A program made the position numbers and the translations under genes. From Micavibrio_A sp041655955 (lineage in GTDB: Bacteria; Pseudomonadota; Alphaproteobacteria; Micavibrionales; Micavibrionaceae), in assembly GCA_041655955.1 (NCBI GenBank), contig JBBAEN010000002.1, positions 310,001-374,000 on the forward strand: a stretch of 64,000 nucleotides of DNA, written 5' to 3'. Positions 16,321 to 24,015 of the stretch are shown here, piece by piece. Numbering within the stretch: position 1 is the stretch's first letter; the number at the start of each line of letters is the position of its first letter. The notes under the pieces are model-generated. The model did no database searches. It saw only the letters and a list, made by a program, of their open reading frames with translations, and was not told the origin of the DNA.

Positions 16321-16788
16321 TTACGGCGCTATTTCAAAAATAGCGTCGATTTCGACCGCAACGCCAAAGGGCAGGTTTGCGGCGCCGACGGCAAAACGCG
16401 CATGTTTGCCGTTCTCGCCGAGCGCATGGGCGATAAGATCCGACGCGCCGTTGATGATTGCCGGCATCTGGTCGAAATCCGGCGTGCAATTGACGAACCC
16501 GCCAAGCTTCAAACAGCGCACAAGCCGCCTTTCATCGTCGCCGACCGCATGAAGGGCCTGCGCCAGAATATTCAGCGCGCATGCGCGGGCGGCGCGTTGC
16601 CCGTCTTCAATTCCCATATTCTTACCAAGCTTGCCGATATGGGCGCGTTCGCCGTTCAGGAACGGGATTTGCCCCGCTATATAAAGCGTCGTGCCGGATA
16701 TGGTATAGGGGACGTAATTGGCCGCGGGCGCAGCCGGTTCCGGCAAGGAGCAATCCCACTCTTTCAATTTTGCCGCGATCCCGTCCAT
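16321..16788 (-). CDS. RidA/YjgF family protein
   Basis: A 155-residue RidA-superfamily protein, longer than the 130-residue enamine deaminase and of the type with the NMGIEDGQRAARACALNILA block. Family members hydrolyse reactive imines or enamines, or have divergent roles. The Arg used by true RidA could not be assigned with certainty. It converges on clpA (36-bp gap) and diverges from the NDUFA12 gene (80-bp gap). Confidence 0.8.
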   Translation of the reverse strand: MDGIAAKLKEWDCSLPEPAAPAANYVPYTISGTTLYIAGQIPFLNGERAHIGKLGKNMGIEDGQRAARACALNILAQALHAVGDDERRLVRCLKLGGFVNCTPDFDQMPAIINGASDLIAHALGENGKHARFAVGAANLPFGVAVEIDAIFEIAP

Positions 16789-16868
16789 CTTTGTTGCCTT
16801 TATCCTGATAAAAACTTGATTTAAAGCTCTTTTTAGGCCAAATCTTGTACGGCGAAAAGGAAAAACGC

Positions 16869-17273
16869 ATGGGACTTTTTACACCGATAGCGCGCTTGCT
16901 TGGGACGCTCTCCCCCATCCATATTCACTTTGTGACTGTGGTGACGGGCGCGCGCCGCGTCGGTATGGATGGTCTCGGCAATAAATATTACCGCGCCAAA
17001 CCGCGCAAAGGCTATAAGCGCGAGCGCCGCTGGGTTATCTATAAGGGCGAACCCGAAGCGTCGAACGTGCCGCCGGAATGGCATGGATGGCTCCACCACC
17101 AGACGGACGCCGTGCCGCAAGATGGCGGCGCTTCCTTCCGCCGCCCGTGGCAAAAGCCGCACAAACCCAATATGACCGGAACGCGGCAAGCCTATCTTCC
17201 GCCCGGCCACGTATTGAAAGGCGGCAAGCGCGACGCCGCGACGGGCGATTACGAAGCCTGGAAACCTGAATAA
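16869..17273 (+). CDS. NADH:ubiquinone oxidoreductase 17.2-kDa (NDUFA12) family subunit
   Basis: A 134-residue homologue of the mitochondrial complex I accessory subunit NDUFA12, as found in alphaproteobacteria. The WVIYKGEPEASNVPPEWHGWLHH and PHKPNMTGTRQAYLPPGH regions (shown here in part) are hallmarks. The start at 16869 has AAGGA about 8 bases upstream. It heads a run with mlaD and the DUF2155 gene, a class-typical order. It supports an alphaproteobacterial origin and a complex I encoded elsewhere. Confidence 0.9.
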   Translation: MGLFTPIARLLGTLSPIHIHFVTVVTGARRVGMDGLGNKYYRAKPRKGYKRERRWVIYKGEPEASNVPPEWHGWLHHQTDAVPQDGGASFRRPWQKPHKPNMTGTRQAYLPPGHVLKGGKRDAATGDYEAWKPE

Positions 17274-17291
17274 TTAAAAAAGGACAAGACG

Positions 17292-17759
17292 ATGAAACGC
17301 AATGTAATTGAAACGGTATTGGGAGCGGTCGTTCTTTTGGTCGCTATCGTTTTTCTGGGCTTTAGCTACTCTGCGGCGAATGTCGGTTCCGTCAGGGGCT
17401 ATAAGGTCACGGCGGATTTCACCGGAACGGGCGGCCTTGGCATCGGCGACAATGTGATGATAAGCGGCGTCAGGGTCGGCGATGTCATTAAAATCGAGCT
17501 GAATCCCGATAATTACCGCGCGCGCATTACGATGAGCGTCGCCGACAGCATCAAACTGCCCGACGATTCTGCGGCCTTTATCAGCAGCGAAAGCCTGCTG
17601 GGCGGGAAATATCTGGAATTGCAGCCGGGCGCTTCGGAAGATTACCTCGAAGATGGCGGCCATATCGAATACACGCAGGCCCCGCAAAATCTTGAACAGC
17701 TTCTCGGCAAGTTTATCTTTAATATGGACAAGGGCGCGGATTCTTCCGCCGCCGAATAA
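17292..17759 (+). CDS. mlaD: MCE-family lipid transport protein MlaD
   Basis: A 155-residue protein with one N-terminal membrane helix (about 7-27) and one MCE domain (VTADFTGTGGLGIGDNVMISGVRVGDV onward, shown here in parts). MlaD forms the periplasmic hexamer of the Mla phospholipid transporter. The ATPase and permease, mlaF and mlaE, are about 36 kb away at 53-55 kb. It sits 18 bp after NDUFA12. Confidence 0.9.
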   Translation: MKRNVIETVLGAVVLLVAIVFLGFSYSAANVGSVRGYKVTADFTGTGGLGIGDNVMISGVRVGDVIKIELNPDNYRARITMSVADSIKLPDDSAAFISSESLLGGKYLELQPGASEDYLEDGGHIEYTQAPQNLEQLLGKFIFNMDKGADSSAAE

Positions 17760-17802
17760 AGCGAATAAAGATCGACAACCATAACCCCCGCGGGAGTATC
17801 CC

Positions 17803-18477
17803 TTGCGCCGTCTAACCGCAGGCATTTTATGTGGCATGATTGCATGCCTGCTCTATCCGGCGGGCGCGCTGGCCGTGATGGAAGATTACCCGTCCGTAAG
17901 GTTGCAGGGGCTTGATAAATCCGTCGGGCGAACGGTGACGTTCGAGGCCACGGTCGGATCGACGATCCAGTACGGGTCGCTTTTCATTAAAATCCACGCC
18001 TGCCGCAAAGCCTCGCCGATTGAAAAACCGGAAAGCGCCGCCTTCCTGCAAATCTGGGAAGTGCCGCCGGGCGCGGATAAATCGGAATGGGTTTTTTCGG
18101 GCTGGATGTTCGCGTCCTCGCCCGCCTTGTCGGCCATGGATCACCCGGTTTATGACGTCTGGGTTCTGGATTGCCTTGGCCGCGACGCGCCGAACGAGGA
18201 AGCCGCCGCCGCGGAATCGCAGGAAGAGGCGGATCAGACCAATCTTGAATCCGTGACGCCGGAAACAGGCCTGTCCGATGAAAATATCCCCGTGGATTCC
18301 GAAGCCGAGGAAACGCCCCCTGCCGAACCCTCTTCTCCTTATGCGCCGGCTCCGGCCCCGGCGCCCGGGCAGGGCATCGAACCGCAAGATCGGCCCGCGC
18401 CGACTATTGCGCCATCGCTGCCCACCCCCCGCGCAGAAGATGATCCGGGCTTTACCGCTTATGATTTGATGCGCTAA
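17803..18477 (+). CDS. DUF2155 domain exported protein
   Basis: A 224-residue protein with a signal peptide (about residues 1-24) and a DUF2155 domain (about 40-125; WEVPPGADKSEWVFSGWMF and HPVYDVWVLDC are diagnostic), followed by an acidic then Pro/Ala-rich tail. The start is a TTG at 17803 with CGGGAG 7 bases upstream; using the ATG at 17836 would cut the signal peptide. Function unknown; widely kept next to NDUFA12 in alphaproteobacteria. Confidence 0.85.
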   Translation: MRRLTAGILCGMIACLLYPAGALAVMEDYPSVRLQGLDKSVGRTVTFEATVGSTIQYGSLFIKIHACRKASPIEKPESAAFLQIWEVPPGADKSEWVFSGWMFASSPALSAMDHPVYDVWVLDCLGRDAPNEEAAAAESQEEADQTNLESVTPETGLSDENIPVDSEAEETPPAEPSSPYAPAPAPAPGQGIEPQDRPAPTIAPSLPTPRAEDDPGFTAYDLMR

Positions 18478-18544
18478 CCGGCCAGAAGCCGCCGAAAATC
18501 CGCAGAAAATAGCGGAGCAGACCCATTACACCCCCATAATTTAT

Positions 18545-18573
18545 TTGACATAAAGTTAATGCGGTGTTAATAA
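18545..18573 (+). promoter_or_regulatory. Near-consensus promoter for the GGDEF gene
   Basis: TTGACA at 18545-18550, 17-bp spacer, TAATAA at 18568-18573. The expected transcription start is at about 18580, directly at the ATG (18581), pointing to a leaderless transcript. Confidence 0.65.
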
Positions 18574-18580
18574 ATCTTGC

Positions 18581-19345
18581 ATGTATGATGAGTTTAATGA
18601 AGGCAGGCAGTCGGAATTCGGGGCTTTTCTCAGGAACCCCGCGCAAGACGGCGCCTCCCCCGAAGGGGAGGACGGCCAGCCCCTGCCGCGCCGTATCACG
18701 GATAAATTCCAGCGATTCGCGGTGGGCCTTATCCACTCGCTCATCCGTGAAAATAAAACAATCAATCGCGAGAATCAAAAGCTGAAAGCGCAGCTCGCGC
18801 AGGAAAGGGCCTATTCCGCACAGCTTGAAAAATTCGCCCATACCGACTCGCTGACCGGACTGTTCAACCGCCGTTATCTGGATCAGGTCGTGGGGCAGGA
18901 TAATGAGCGCCGCAAGATGAACGGGCTTGAAATACTCTATGTCGATCTGGATGGTTTCAAAAAAATCAACGACACGCTGGGCCATAAGGCGGGCGACGAG
19001 GGGCTTAAATCGATTGCCGCCCTGTTACAATCGCAAATGCGTGAAGACGATATCGTCGTGCGTATCGGCGGCGATGAATTCGTGGTTTTGATGGACGGCG
19101 CCCCAAGCGAGGCCGCGATGAGCAAGGCCGTACAGCTTGAAAACGCCCTGAACGATCATAGTTTTGAATGGGAAGGCGCGCGCTACAGGCTCGGCGGTTC
19201 CGTTGGGCGGGCGGCGATGCGGGGCGAAATAAAATCCTTTGAAGAAGCCTTGCGCGAAGCCGACGCCGGAATGTACGCTCGCAAGGCGGAGCGCAAAAAA
19301 GCGGCTTCCGAAAAAGCCGCGCCCTTTGAAATCAAATGCGGCTGA
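18581..19345 (+). CDS. Diguanylate cyclase (GGDEF domain)
   Basis: A 254-residue cytoplasmic protein. A variable N-terminus and a short coiled coil (about 50-85) lead into a GGDEF domain with intact RIGGDEF (163-167) and an RxxD inhibitory site (154-157) five residues before it, so it should make c-di-GMP with feedback control. No membrane segment or sensor domain is seen. It is inserted between DUF2155 and aat, genes usually close together. Its last 14 bp overlap convergent aat. No upstream ribosome site precedes the ATG, consistent with a leaderless message. Confidence 0.9.
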   Translation: MYDEFNEGRQSEFGAFLRNPAQDGASPEGEDGQPLPRRITDKFQRFAVGLIHSLIRENKTINRENQKLKAQLAQERAYSAQLEKFAHTDSLTGLFNRRYLDQVVGQDNERRKMNGLEILYVDLDGFKKINDTLGHKAGDEGLKSIAALLQSQMREDDIVVRIGGDEFVVLMDGAPSEAAMSKAVQLENALNDHSFEWEGARYRLGGSVGRAAMRGEIKSFEEALREADAGMYARKAERKKAASEKAAPFEIKCG

Positions 19346-19991
19346 GCCTGAAGTCCAGATAGTCTTTTAATATTTCCGGCAATTCTTTTTCAGGCAGGAA
19401 ACATTCTTTTTCCATCGCGGCCCCGATGCGTTTTTCATACTCTTCCTGCGGAATTTCATAGGCCCCGAACTGGAGAAGATGCGGGTTGATAAATTGTGTG
19501 TCGAGTATTTCAAACCCGCCCTCCCACAAAAGCGCGGCCAGATGGACGAGCGCGACCTTGCTCGCGTCCCGTTCCAGCGAAACCATACTCTCCCCGCAAA
19601 AGACAGCGCCGATCCGCACGCCGTAAAGCCCGCCCGCAAGCGCCCCGTCCTTGTTCCAGCATTCGATGGAATGGGCATGGCCCTGTCGGTGCAGATCGCC
19701 GTAAATCTTTTGAATGGGGGCGTTAATCCATGTATTGCCGCGCTTCGGCCCTGTCGCCTCCGCGCAAAGGGCGATAATGCGCTCGAACGCCTTGTCGCGC
19801 GTCACGGTGAAAGGCGCTTTGCGCAGCGTTTTCAAAAGCCGCGCCGGAATATGGAGATCGGCAATGGGCAAAAGCCCGCGCATATGCGGGCGGTAAAAGG
19901 CGAAACCCTCATCCTCCGCGCTTTCCGCCATGGGGAAAACACCTTCGCGGTAGGCGTCGAGAAGGATGGACGTGATGGTTTTATTGCGCAT
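19332..19991 (-). CDS. aat: Leucyl/phenylalanyl-tRNA-protein transferase
   Basis: A 219-residue Aat. It attaches Leu or Phe to N-terminal Lys or Arg of proteins, marking them for ClpS-ClpA-ClpP; both clpS and clpA lie about 3-5 kb away. The GEAGAFxxP-like start is modified here to REGVFPMAES, and the SIECWNKDGALAGGLYGV and GESMVS blocks are conserved. Length fits the family. It lies downstream of pilin-like paralogue 2 on the same strand (49-bp gap). Confidence 0.92.
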   Translation of the reverse strand: MRNKTITSILLDAYREGVFPMAESAEDEGFAFYRPHMRGLLPIADLHIPARLLKTLRKAPFTVTRDKAFERIIALCAEATGPKRGNTWINAPIQKIYGDLHRQGHAHSIECWNKDGALAGGLYGVRIGAVFCGESMVSLERDASKVALVHLAALLWEGGFEILDTQFINPHLLQFGAYEIPQEEYEKRIGAAMEKECFLPEKELPEILKDYLDFRLSRI

Positions 19992-20040
19992 AAGGCTTAT
20001 TTTAGCGCGCCTTCCGCCCCCGCAAAAGCCGGAATATATT

Positions 20041-20760
20041 TTAACGGGCGATCAGAACAAGGTAATATCTGCGTTCAGTGCCAGAGGCGCAGAAAGCTGT
20101 CTTCCCCCTTATCTTACCCGATATGTCGGCAATCGGGGCGCCTTGGCCAAGATCTCCTGAATATAAAGAGAGCGCCCCTGCAGTTTCCGGTATAAGCCCG
20201 CCGGGATTTTCAATTCCCAAGATCTCGTTTATCTTGAGGCATATCTCTTTGTTTACAAGGGACAGGCGGTATAAGAGTTCTTGGTTATTTTCCACCCCTA
20301 CGCCGGGAACCGATGCCTTTGAGATGCGGGCAACGCCGTAATTAACAGGTGCGCCGGATATAGTGGTGAAAAACGCCGAAGGGAATGTCCTTGCGCTTAT
20401 CCCTCCGTCGCCGGGTTGGAAGATACTGCAACCAGTAGGGGGTGCATTCGGATTATGGCCGGTAGGCTGTATAATTTCGCCGGTTGTCGTGGCTATCCAG
20501 GCTGTGTTCCCGAAATCCAGTTCATTCTCACTGCACCCCCTGATTTGTAACCGTTGTACCGCCTGCTTTAATTCATTGCCGTAAGCGACAATCTCTATCG
20601 CAGCCAGCCGCGCCTGCGCATCGGACATGATGCGGGTGGCCGTGCCGGAATTGCCGTCGCGGAGAATGGCGAAGGACAGGGCCGCGAACAGGGCGACGGC
20701 AATCAATATCCAGACAAGGACGCCGCCGCGTTCGGATGATTGGGGTGGTTTTATTTTCAT
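20041..20760 (-). CDS. Pilin-like membrane-anchored protein, paralogue 2
   Basis: A 239-residue protein with N-terminal SERGGVLVWILIAVALFAAL (about 9-28), a hydrophobic pilin-like helix after Gly but with Trp, not Glu, at the usual +5 position. Four Cys (in RGCSEN, TGCSIF, EICLKI and AFCASG) align with those of paralogue 3, suggesting two disulfides in a periplasmic domain. The N-terminal 70 residues are nearly identical to paralogue 3 and the rest diverges. It ends with the shared VLIAR. Function unknown. A structured leader with its own promoter and terminator precedes it. The gene and leader together separate aat from accC. Confidence 0.75.
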   Translation of the reverse strand: MKIKPPQSSERGGVLVWILIAVALFAALSFAILRDGNSGTATRIMSDAQARLAAIEIVAYGNELKQAVQRLQIRGCSENELDFGNTAWIATTTGEIIQPTGHNPNAPPTGCSIFQPGDGGISARTFPSAFFTTISGAPVNYGVARISKASVPGVGVENNQELLYRLSLVNKEICLKINEILGIENPGGLIPETAGALSLYSGDLGQGAPIADISGKIRGKTAFCASGTERRYYLVLIAR

Positions 20761-20779
20761 GGTGTTTTCTCCCTTGGCG

Positions 20780-20814
20780 AAAAGAAAAATCGCCGAAGGG
20801 AAGGCCCTCTGGCG
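20780..20814 (-). terminator. Leader terminator before pilin-like gene 2
   Basis: Minus-strand hairpin CGCC..AGGG / CCCT..GGCG (arms within 20791-20814) followed by ATTTTTCTTTT. It lies between the structured element and the ribosome site, so it could attenuate transcription or end a free RNA. Confidence 0.7.
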
Positions 20815-21023
20815 ACTGGGAGTTCATAACCATTATAGCAGAAATGGCACGACGACCTTTAGGCCGAAGCCCTGGACATACGTCGCCGTCTCCCAGCCCA
20901 AGGGACTGAGGACGGCATCTTCAATGCGTCGTTCATAACGGAAAAACGCATCAATGCGGTTGATGCCAACCGCTGCTATAAGGGGTTATGAAGCCCCGAA
21001 ACGGCTTTCATGCCGTTTCAAGG
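20791..21023 (-). ncRNA. Candidate structured leader RNA, copy A
   Basis: Read on the minus strand. A 14-bp closing stem pairs 20984-20997 with 20818-20831 (12 of 14 complementary, not counting G-U). It continues with a perfect 9-bp stem (20973-20981 with 20833-20841). Inside are a hairpin at 20922-20952, a GC-rich hairpin near 20885-20920, and a UUCG-capped hairpin at 20861-20873. An extra hairpin (AACGGC arms, 21001-21020) precedes the closing stem. The copy at 33114-33301 keeps the same layout with compensatory changes. No known family was recognised. Confidence 0.65.
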
Positions 21024-21025
21024 AA

Positions 21026-21054
21026 ATGGTAGGGGATCTTTGCCTTTCCGGCAA
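21026..21054 (-). promoter_or_regulatory. Promoter-like sequence for leader copy A
   Basis: Minus strand TTGCCG (21049-21054), 17-bp spacer, TACCAT (21026-21031). The other copy has TTGCCA, 17 bp, TACCCT in the same position relative to the RNA, which supports function. The -10 is poor against the sigma70 consensus. Confidence 0.5.
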
Positions 21055-21099
21055 GCGCTTGCTGCGGCGGGCGGAAAAGGGGGAGCCGCGTTTTGGAGA

Positions 21100-22440
21100 T
21101 TAACGCTCGGCCAGTTTCTTTTCGAGCCAGTGGATATTATATTCGCCCGAAATAAATTCCGGCTGCTGGAAGATCCAGTGATGGAGCGGCAGGGTCGTTT
21201 TGACGCCTTCGACGACCGTTTCGGCAATGGCGCGGCGCATCCGGGCGATGCATTCCTCACGGGTTTTGCCATGGACGATCAGTTTGCCGATCATGGAATC
21301 GTAATAAGGCGGGATTGAATAGCCGCCATAGATGGCAGAATCGAACCGCACGCCAAGCCCGCCCGGCGCGTGGAATTGCGTAATCTTGCCGGGGGACGGC
21401 ATAAAGGTGTCGGGATCTTCGGCATTGATGCGGATCTCGATCGCATGGCCGCGCAGATGGATGTTTTCCTTGTTGAGCGTTAAGGGCATTCCCGCCGCGA
21501 TTTTTATCTGTTCGGCGATAAGATCGATGCCGGTGATTTGTTCCGTCACGGGGTGTTCGACCTGAATCCGCGTGTTCATTTCCATGAAATAGAATTTGCC
21601 GTCTTCATAAAGAAACTCGATCGTCCCCGCGCCGACATAGCCCATCTTGCGGATAACGTCGGCGGCGAGGGAGCCGATGGCTTCGCGCTCGTCCTGCGAG
21701 AGGGCGGGGGAAGGCGCTTCTTCCACGAGCTTTTGGTGGCGGCGCTGGATGGAGCAGTCGCGCTCCCCCAAATGGATGGCGTTGCCGTGCTTGTCGCCGA
21801 AAATCTGGATTTCGATATGGCGCGGCTTTTCAAGATATTTTTCGATATAGACGGTGTCGTCGCCGAAATTCGCCTTGGCCTCGGAACGGGCGGTCGAATA
21901 CATTTCCTTGAACTGGTCTTCGCTGCGGACGACTTTCATGCCCTTGCCGCCGCCGCCGGAGGCCGCCTTGATAATGATCGGATAGCCGGCCTTGCGGCAG
22001 AAGGCGAGCCCTTCCTCAACGCTTGCCACGGCGCCGTCGGAACCGGGAACGACGGGAAGGCCAAGCTCCATCACCGTCTTTTTCGCTGTAACCTTGTCGC
22101 CCATTTTTTCGATATGTTCGGGTTTGGGGCCGATAAAGGTAAAGCCATGTTCTTCGACCATGCGGGCGAAGGTTTCGTTCTCCGATAAAAAGCCATAGCC
22201 CGGATGGATGGCTTCCGCGCCTGTGACCGCAGCCGCCGTCAGGATCGAGGGAATGTTCAGATAGCTGTCCTTGGATGGTGCCGGGCCGATGCAAACCGAT
22301 TCGTCCGCGAGCCGTACGGCCATGGAATTGGCGTCGGCTGTGGAATGTACCGCGACGCTTTGGACGCCCATTTCGCGGCAGGCGCGAATGACGCGCAGCG
22401 CGATCTCACCGCGGTTCGCTATCAGGATCTTTTTGAACAT
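21100..22440 (-). CDS. accC: Acetyl-CoA carboxylase, biotin carboxylase subunit
   Basis: A 446-residue ATP-grasp biotin carboxylase. It begins MFKKILIANRGEIALRVIRA and has GGGGKGMKVV (ATP-binding loop) and MEMNTRIQVEHPVTE (catalytic region). It carboxylates the biotin on AccB in the first step of fatty-acid synthesis. It lies 4 bp downstream of accB in the same direction. Confidence 0.97.
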   Translation of the reverse strand: MFKKILIANRGEIALRVIRACREMGVQSVAVHSTADANSMAVRLADESVCIGPAPSKDSYLNIPSILTAAAVTGAEAIHPGYGFLSENETFARMVEEHGFTFIGPKPEHIEKMGDKVTAKKTVMELGLPVVPGSDGAVASVEEGLAFCRKAGYPIIIKAASGGGGKGMKVVRSEDQFKEMYSTARSEAKANFGDDTVYIEKYLEKPRHIEIQIFGDKHGNAIHLGERDCSIQRRHQKLVEEAPSPALSQDEREAIGSLAADVIRKMGYVGAGTIEFLYEDGKFYFMEMNTRIQVEHPVTEQITGIDLIAEQIKIAAGMPLTLNKENIHLRGHAIEIRINAEDPDTFMPSPGKITQFHAPGGLGVRFDSAIYGGYSIPPYYDSMIGKLIVHGKTREECIARMRRAIAETVVEGVKTTLPLHHWIFQQPEFISGEYNIHWLEKKLAER

Positions 22441-22444
22441 GATC

Positions 22445-22906
22445 TTATTCTATCACCATAAGGACGTCGCCATATTCGACGGGCTTGCCGTTTTCAACGA
22501 GGATTTGCGTTACCGTACCGCTCTTGGAAGCCTTGATAGGGTTCATGACCTTCATCGCCTCGATGATAAGGAGAGTGTCGCCTTCGCTGACACCATCGCC
22601 TTTTTTGACAAAGCCGGGCGCGCCGGGTTCGGCGGCAAGATAGGCCGTTCCGACCATGGGCGAGGTAACTGCCCCCGGATGGTCGCCGGTAACGGTGGAC
22701 GGGGCCGCCGTGTTCGCCGCCATCGGCGCCGCGGGGTCGGAGGCCATATTGATATTGGCGGGAGCGGCGCCCTGCGCTGCCGCAATATAGGAGCCGCCCT
22801 TATTGACTCGGATCATCTGATCGCCTTCGGCGACTTCGATTTCAGTCAGTCCTGTTTCATCCAGAAGTCCCGCCAGCTGGCGGATCGCTTTAGCATCGAT
22901 TTTCAT
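22445..22906 (-). CDS. accB: Acetyl-CoA carboxylase biotin carboxyl carrier protein
   Basis: A 153-residue biotin carrier. The C-terminal biotinyl domain has the EAMKVMN biotinylation site (Lys) and the Ala/Pro-rich linker is at about 40-80. It pairs with accC. The start has the conserved N-terminus MKIDAKAIRQLAGLLDET. In related genomes aroQ directly precedes accB; here a cytidine deaminase gene on the other strand intervenes. Confidence 0.96.
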   Translation of the reverse strand: MKIDAKAIRQLAGLLDETGLTEIEVAEGDQMIRVNKGGSYIAAAQGAAPANINMASDPAAPMAANTAAPSTVTGDHPGAVTSPMVGTAYLAAEPGAPGFVKKGDGVSEGDTLLIIEAMKVMNPIKASKSGTVTQILVENGKPVEYGDVLMVIE

Positions 22907-23026
22907 GAGGCTCGCTTATGCTCATTGGTTAATATTCAAGCGTCTTTGAATAGAGAAAAAGCTCTGAAAAGTCAAAGGAATCGACTGCGGTCATTTTAAC
23001 CAATGTGGACAAGGAAATTATATGAC

Positions 23027-23055
23027 TTGACATAATTGTTCGACTTTATTATTGT
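23027..23055 (+). promoter_or_regulatory. Promoter of the cytidine deaminase gene
   Basis: TTGACA at 23027-23032 with an AT-rich -10 (TTATTG/TATTGT) after 16-17 bp. The -10 region matches that of the phasin promoter over 14 bases. Confidence 0.5.
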
Positions 23056-23087
23056 GCGGCAGGTTTCACGATAAATCAGGTGGCAAT

Positions 23088-23501
23088 ATGAGCGATATTT
23101 TAAAGCGGCTTTTCGACGAGGGCAGCAAGGCCAAGGAAAATGCCTATGCTCCTTATTCCGACCATCCGGTCGGCGCCGCCCTTGTGACCCCGGACGGCAA
23201 GATCTTCGCCGGCTGTAATGTCGAAACGGCGAATTACAAGGGAACCTGCGCCGAAGCGGGGGCGATTGCCTCCATGGCCGCCACGGGGGAGCGCCGGATC
23301 GCAAAGATTGCCGTTATCGGCCCCGGCGAGCATGTCTGCACCCCTTGCGGCGATTGCCGCCAGAGAATCCGCGAATTTTCCGATGCCGCGACAAGAATTT
23401 ATGTCTTTGACAAACAGGGGAACCAGCTGCGTGAATTTACGATGGAAGAGTTGCTGCCCGATAGTTTCGGGCCAGACAATGTCCGTGAAATGAACCCGTA
23501 A
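23088..23501 (+). CDS. cdd: Cytidine deaminase
   Basis: A 137-residue zinc-dependent cytidine deaminase. The catalytic CAEAGAI (Cys ligand and Glu) and the PCGDC pair bind zinc, and NAYAPYSDHPVGAAL is the family N-terminal block. It converts cytidine or deoxycytidine to uridine forms in pyrimidine salvage. The start at 23088 has AGGTGG 5 bases upstream. It is inserted between accB and aroQ on the opposite strand. Confidence 0.9.
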   Translation: MSDILKRLFDEGSKAKENAYAPYSDHPVGAALVTPDGKIFAGCNVETANYKGTCAEAGAIASMAATGERRIAKIAVIGPGEHVCTPCGDCRQRIREFSDAATRIYVFDKQGNQLREFTMEELLPDSFGPDNVREMNP

Positions 23502-23556
23502 CGCCAGCCGGCCCCCTCATTTCAGGCGGGTTTTTCAGCCTGTTCCGTCTTTTGCC

Positions 23557-24015
23557 TTACCGCGGCACGAGGCCGTGCAGGGCGTCGATAGCCTCTTCAT
23601 AGCCCGCCGCGCCCTTGCCTTTGATGATATGCGCGGCAAGCGGGCTGATATAGGAAAAATGCCGGAATTCTTCGCGCTGTGCGGGGTCGGTCAGATGGAC
23701 TTCGATCACGGGGACATCGAGCAATTTCAGCGCGTCATGAATGGCAAGCGATGTGTGGGTATAGGCCCCTGCATTGATGACAATGCCGCATATATTTTCC
23801 CGCTCTTCCTGAATCCATGTAACCAGATCGCCTTCATAGTTGCTCTGGCGGAAATCGACGGTCATGGAATGCTGTCCGGCGCGTTCGATACACAGTATGC
23901 GGATATCGGCCAGCGTCTGGTGGCCGTAAAGATGGGGTTCCCGAACCCCAAGCATGTTGAGGTTCGGGCCGTTCAGAATAAGGATTCTGGCGTTACTGGA
24001 CAGTGTCCGCCCCAT
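23557..24015 (-). CDS. aroQ: Type II 3-dehydroquinate dehydratase
   Basis: A 152-residue type II dehydroquinase of the shikimate pathway. The ILILNGPNLNMLGVREPHLYG start (shown in part as NGPNLNMLGVREP) and the catalytic Tyr, QSNYEGDLVTWI, and the INAGAYTHTS block are conserved. The start at 24015 gives a normal family length. It overlaps the end of the PCu(A)C gene by 23 bp, so translation is coupled. Confidence 0.93.
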   Translation of the reverse strand: MGRTLSSNARILILNGPNLNMLGVREPHLYGHQTLADIRILCIERAGQHSMTVDFRQSNYEGDLVTWIQEERENICGIVINAGAYTHTSLAIHDALKLLDVPVIEVHLTDPAQREEFRHFSYISPLAAHIIKGKGAAGYEEAIDALHGLVPR

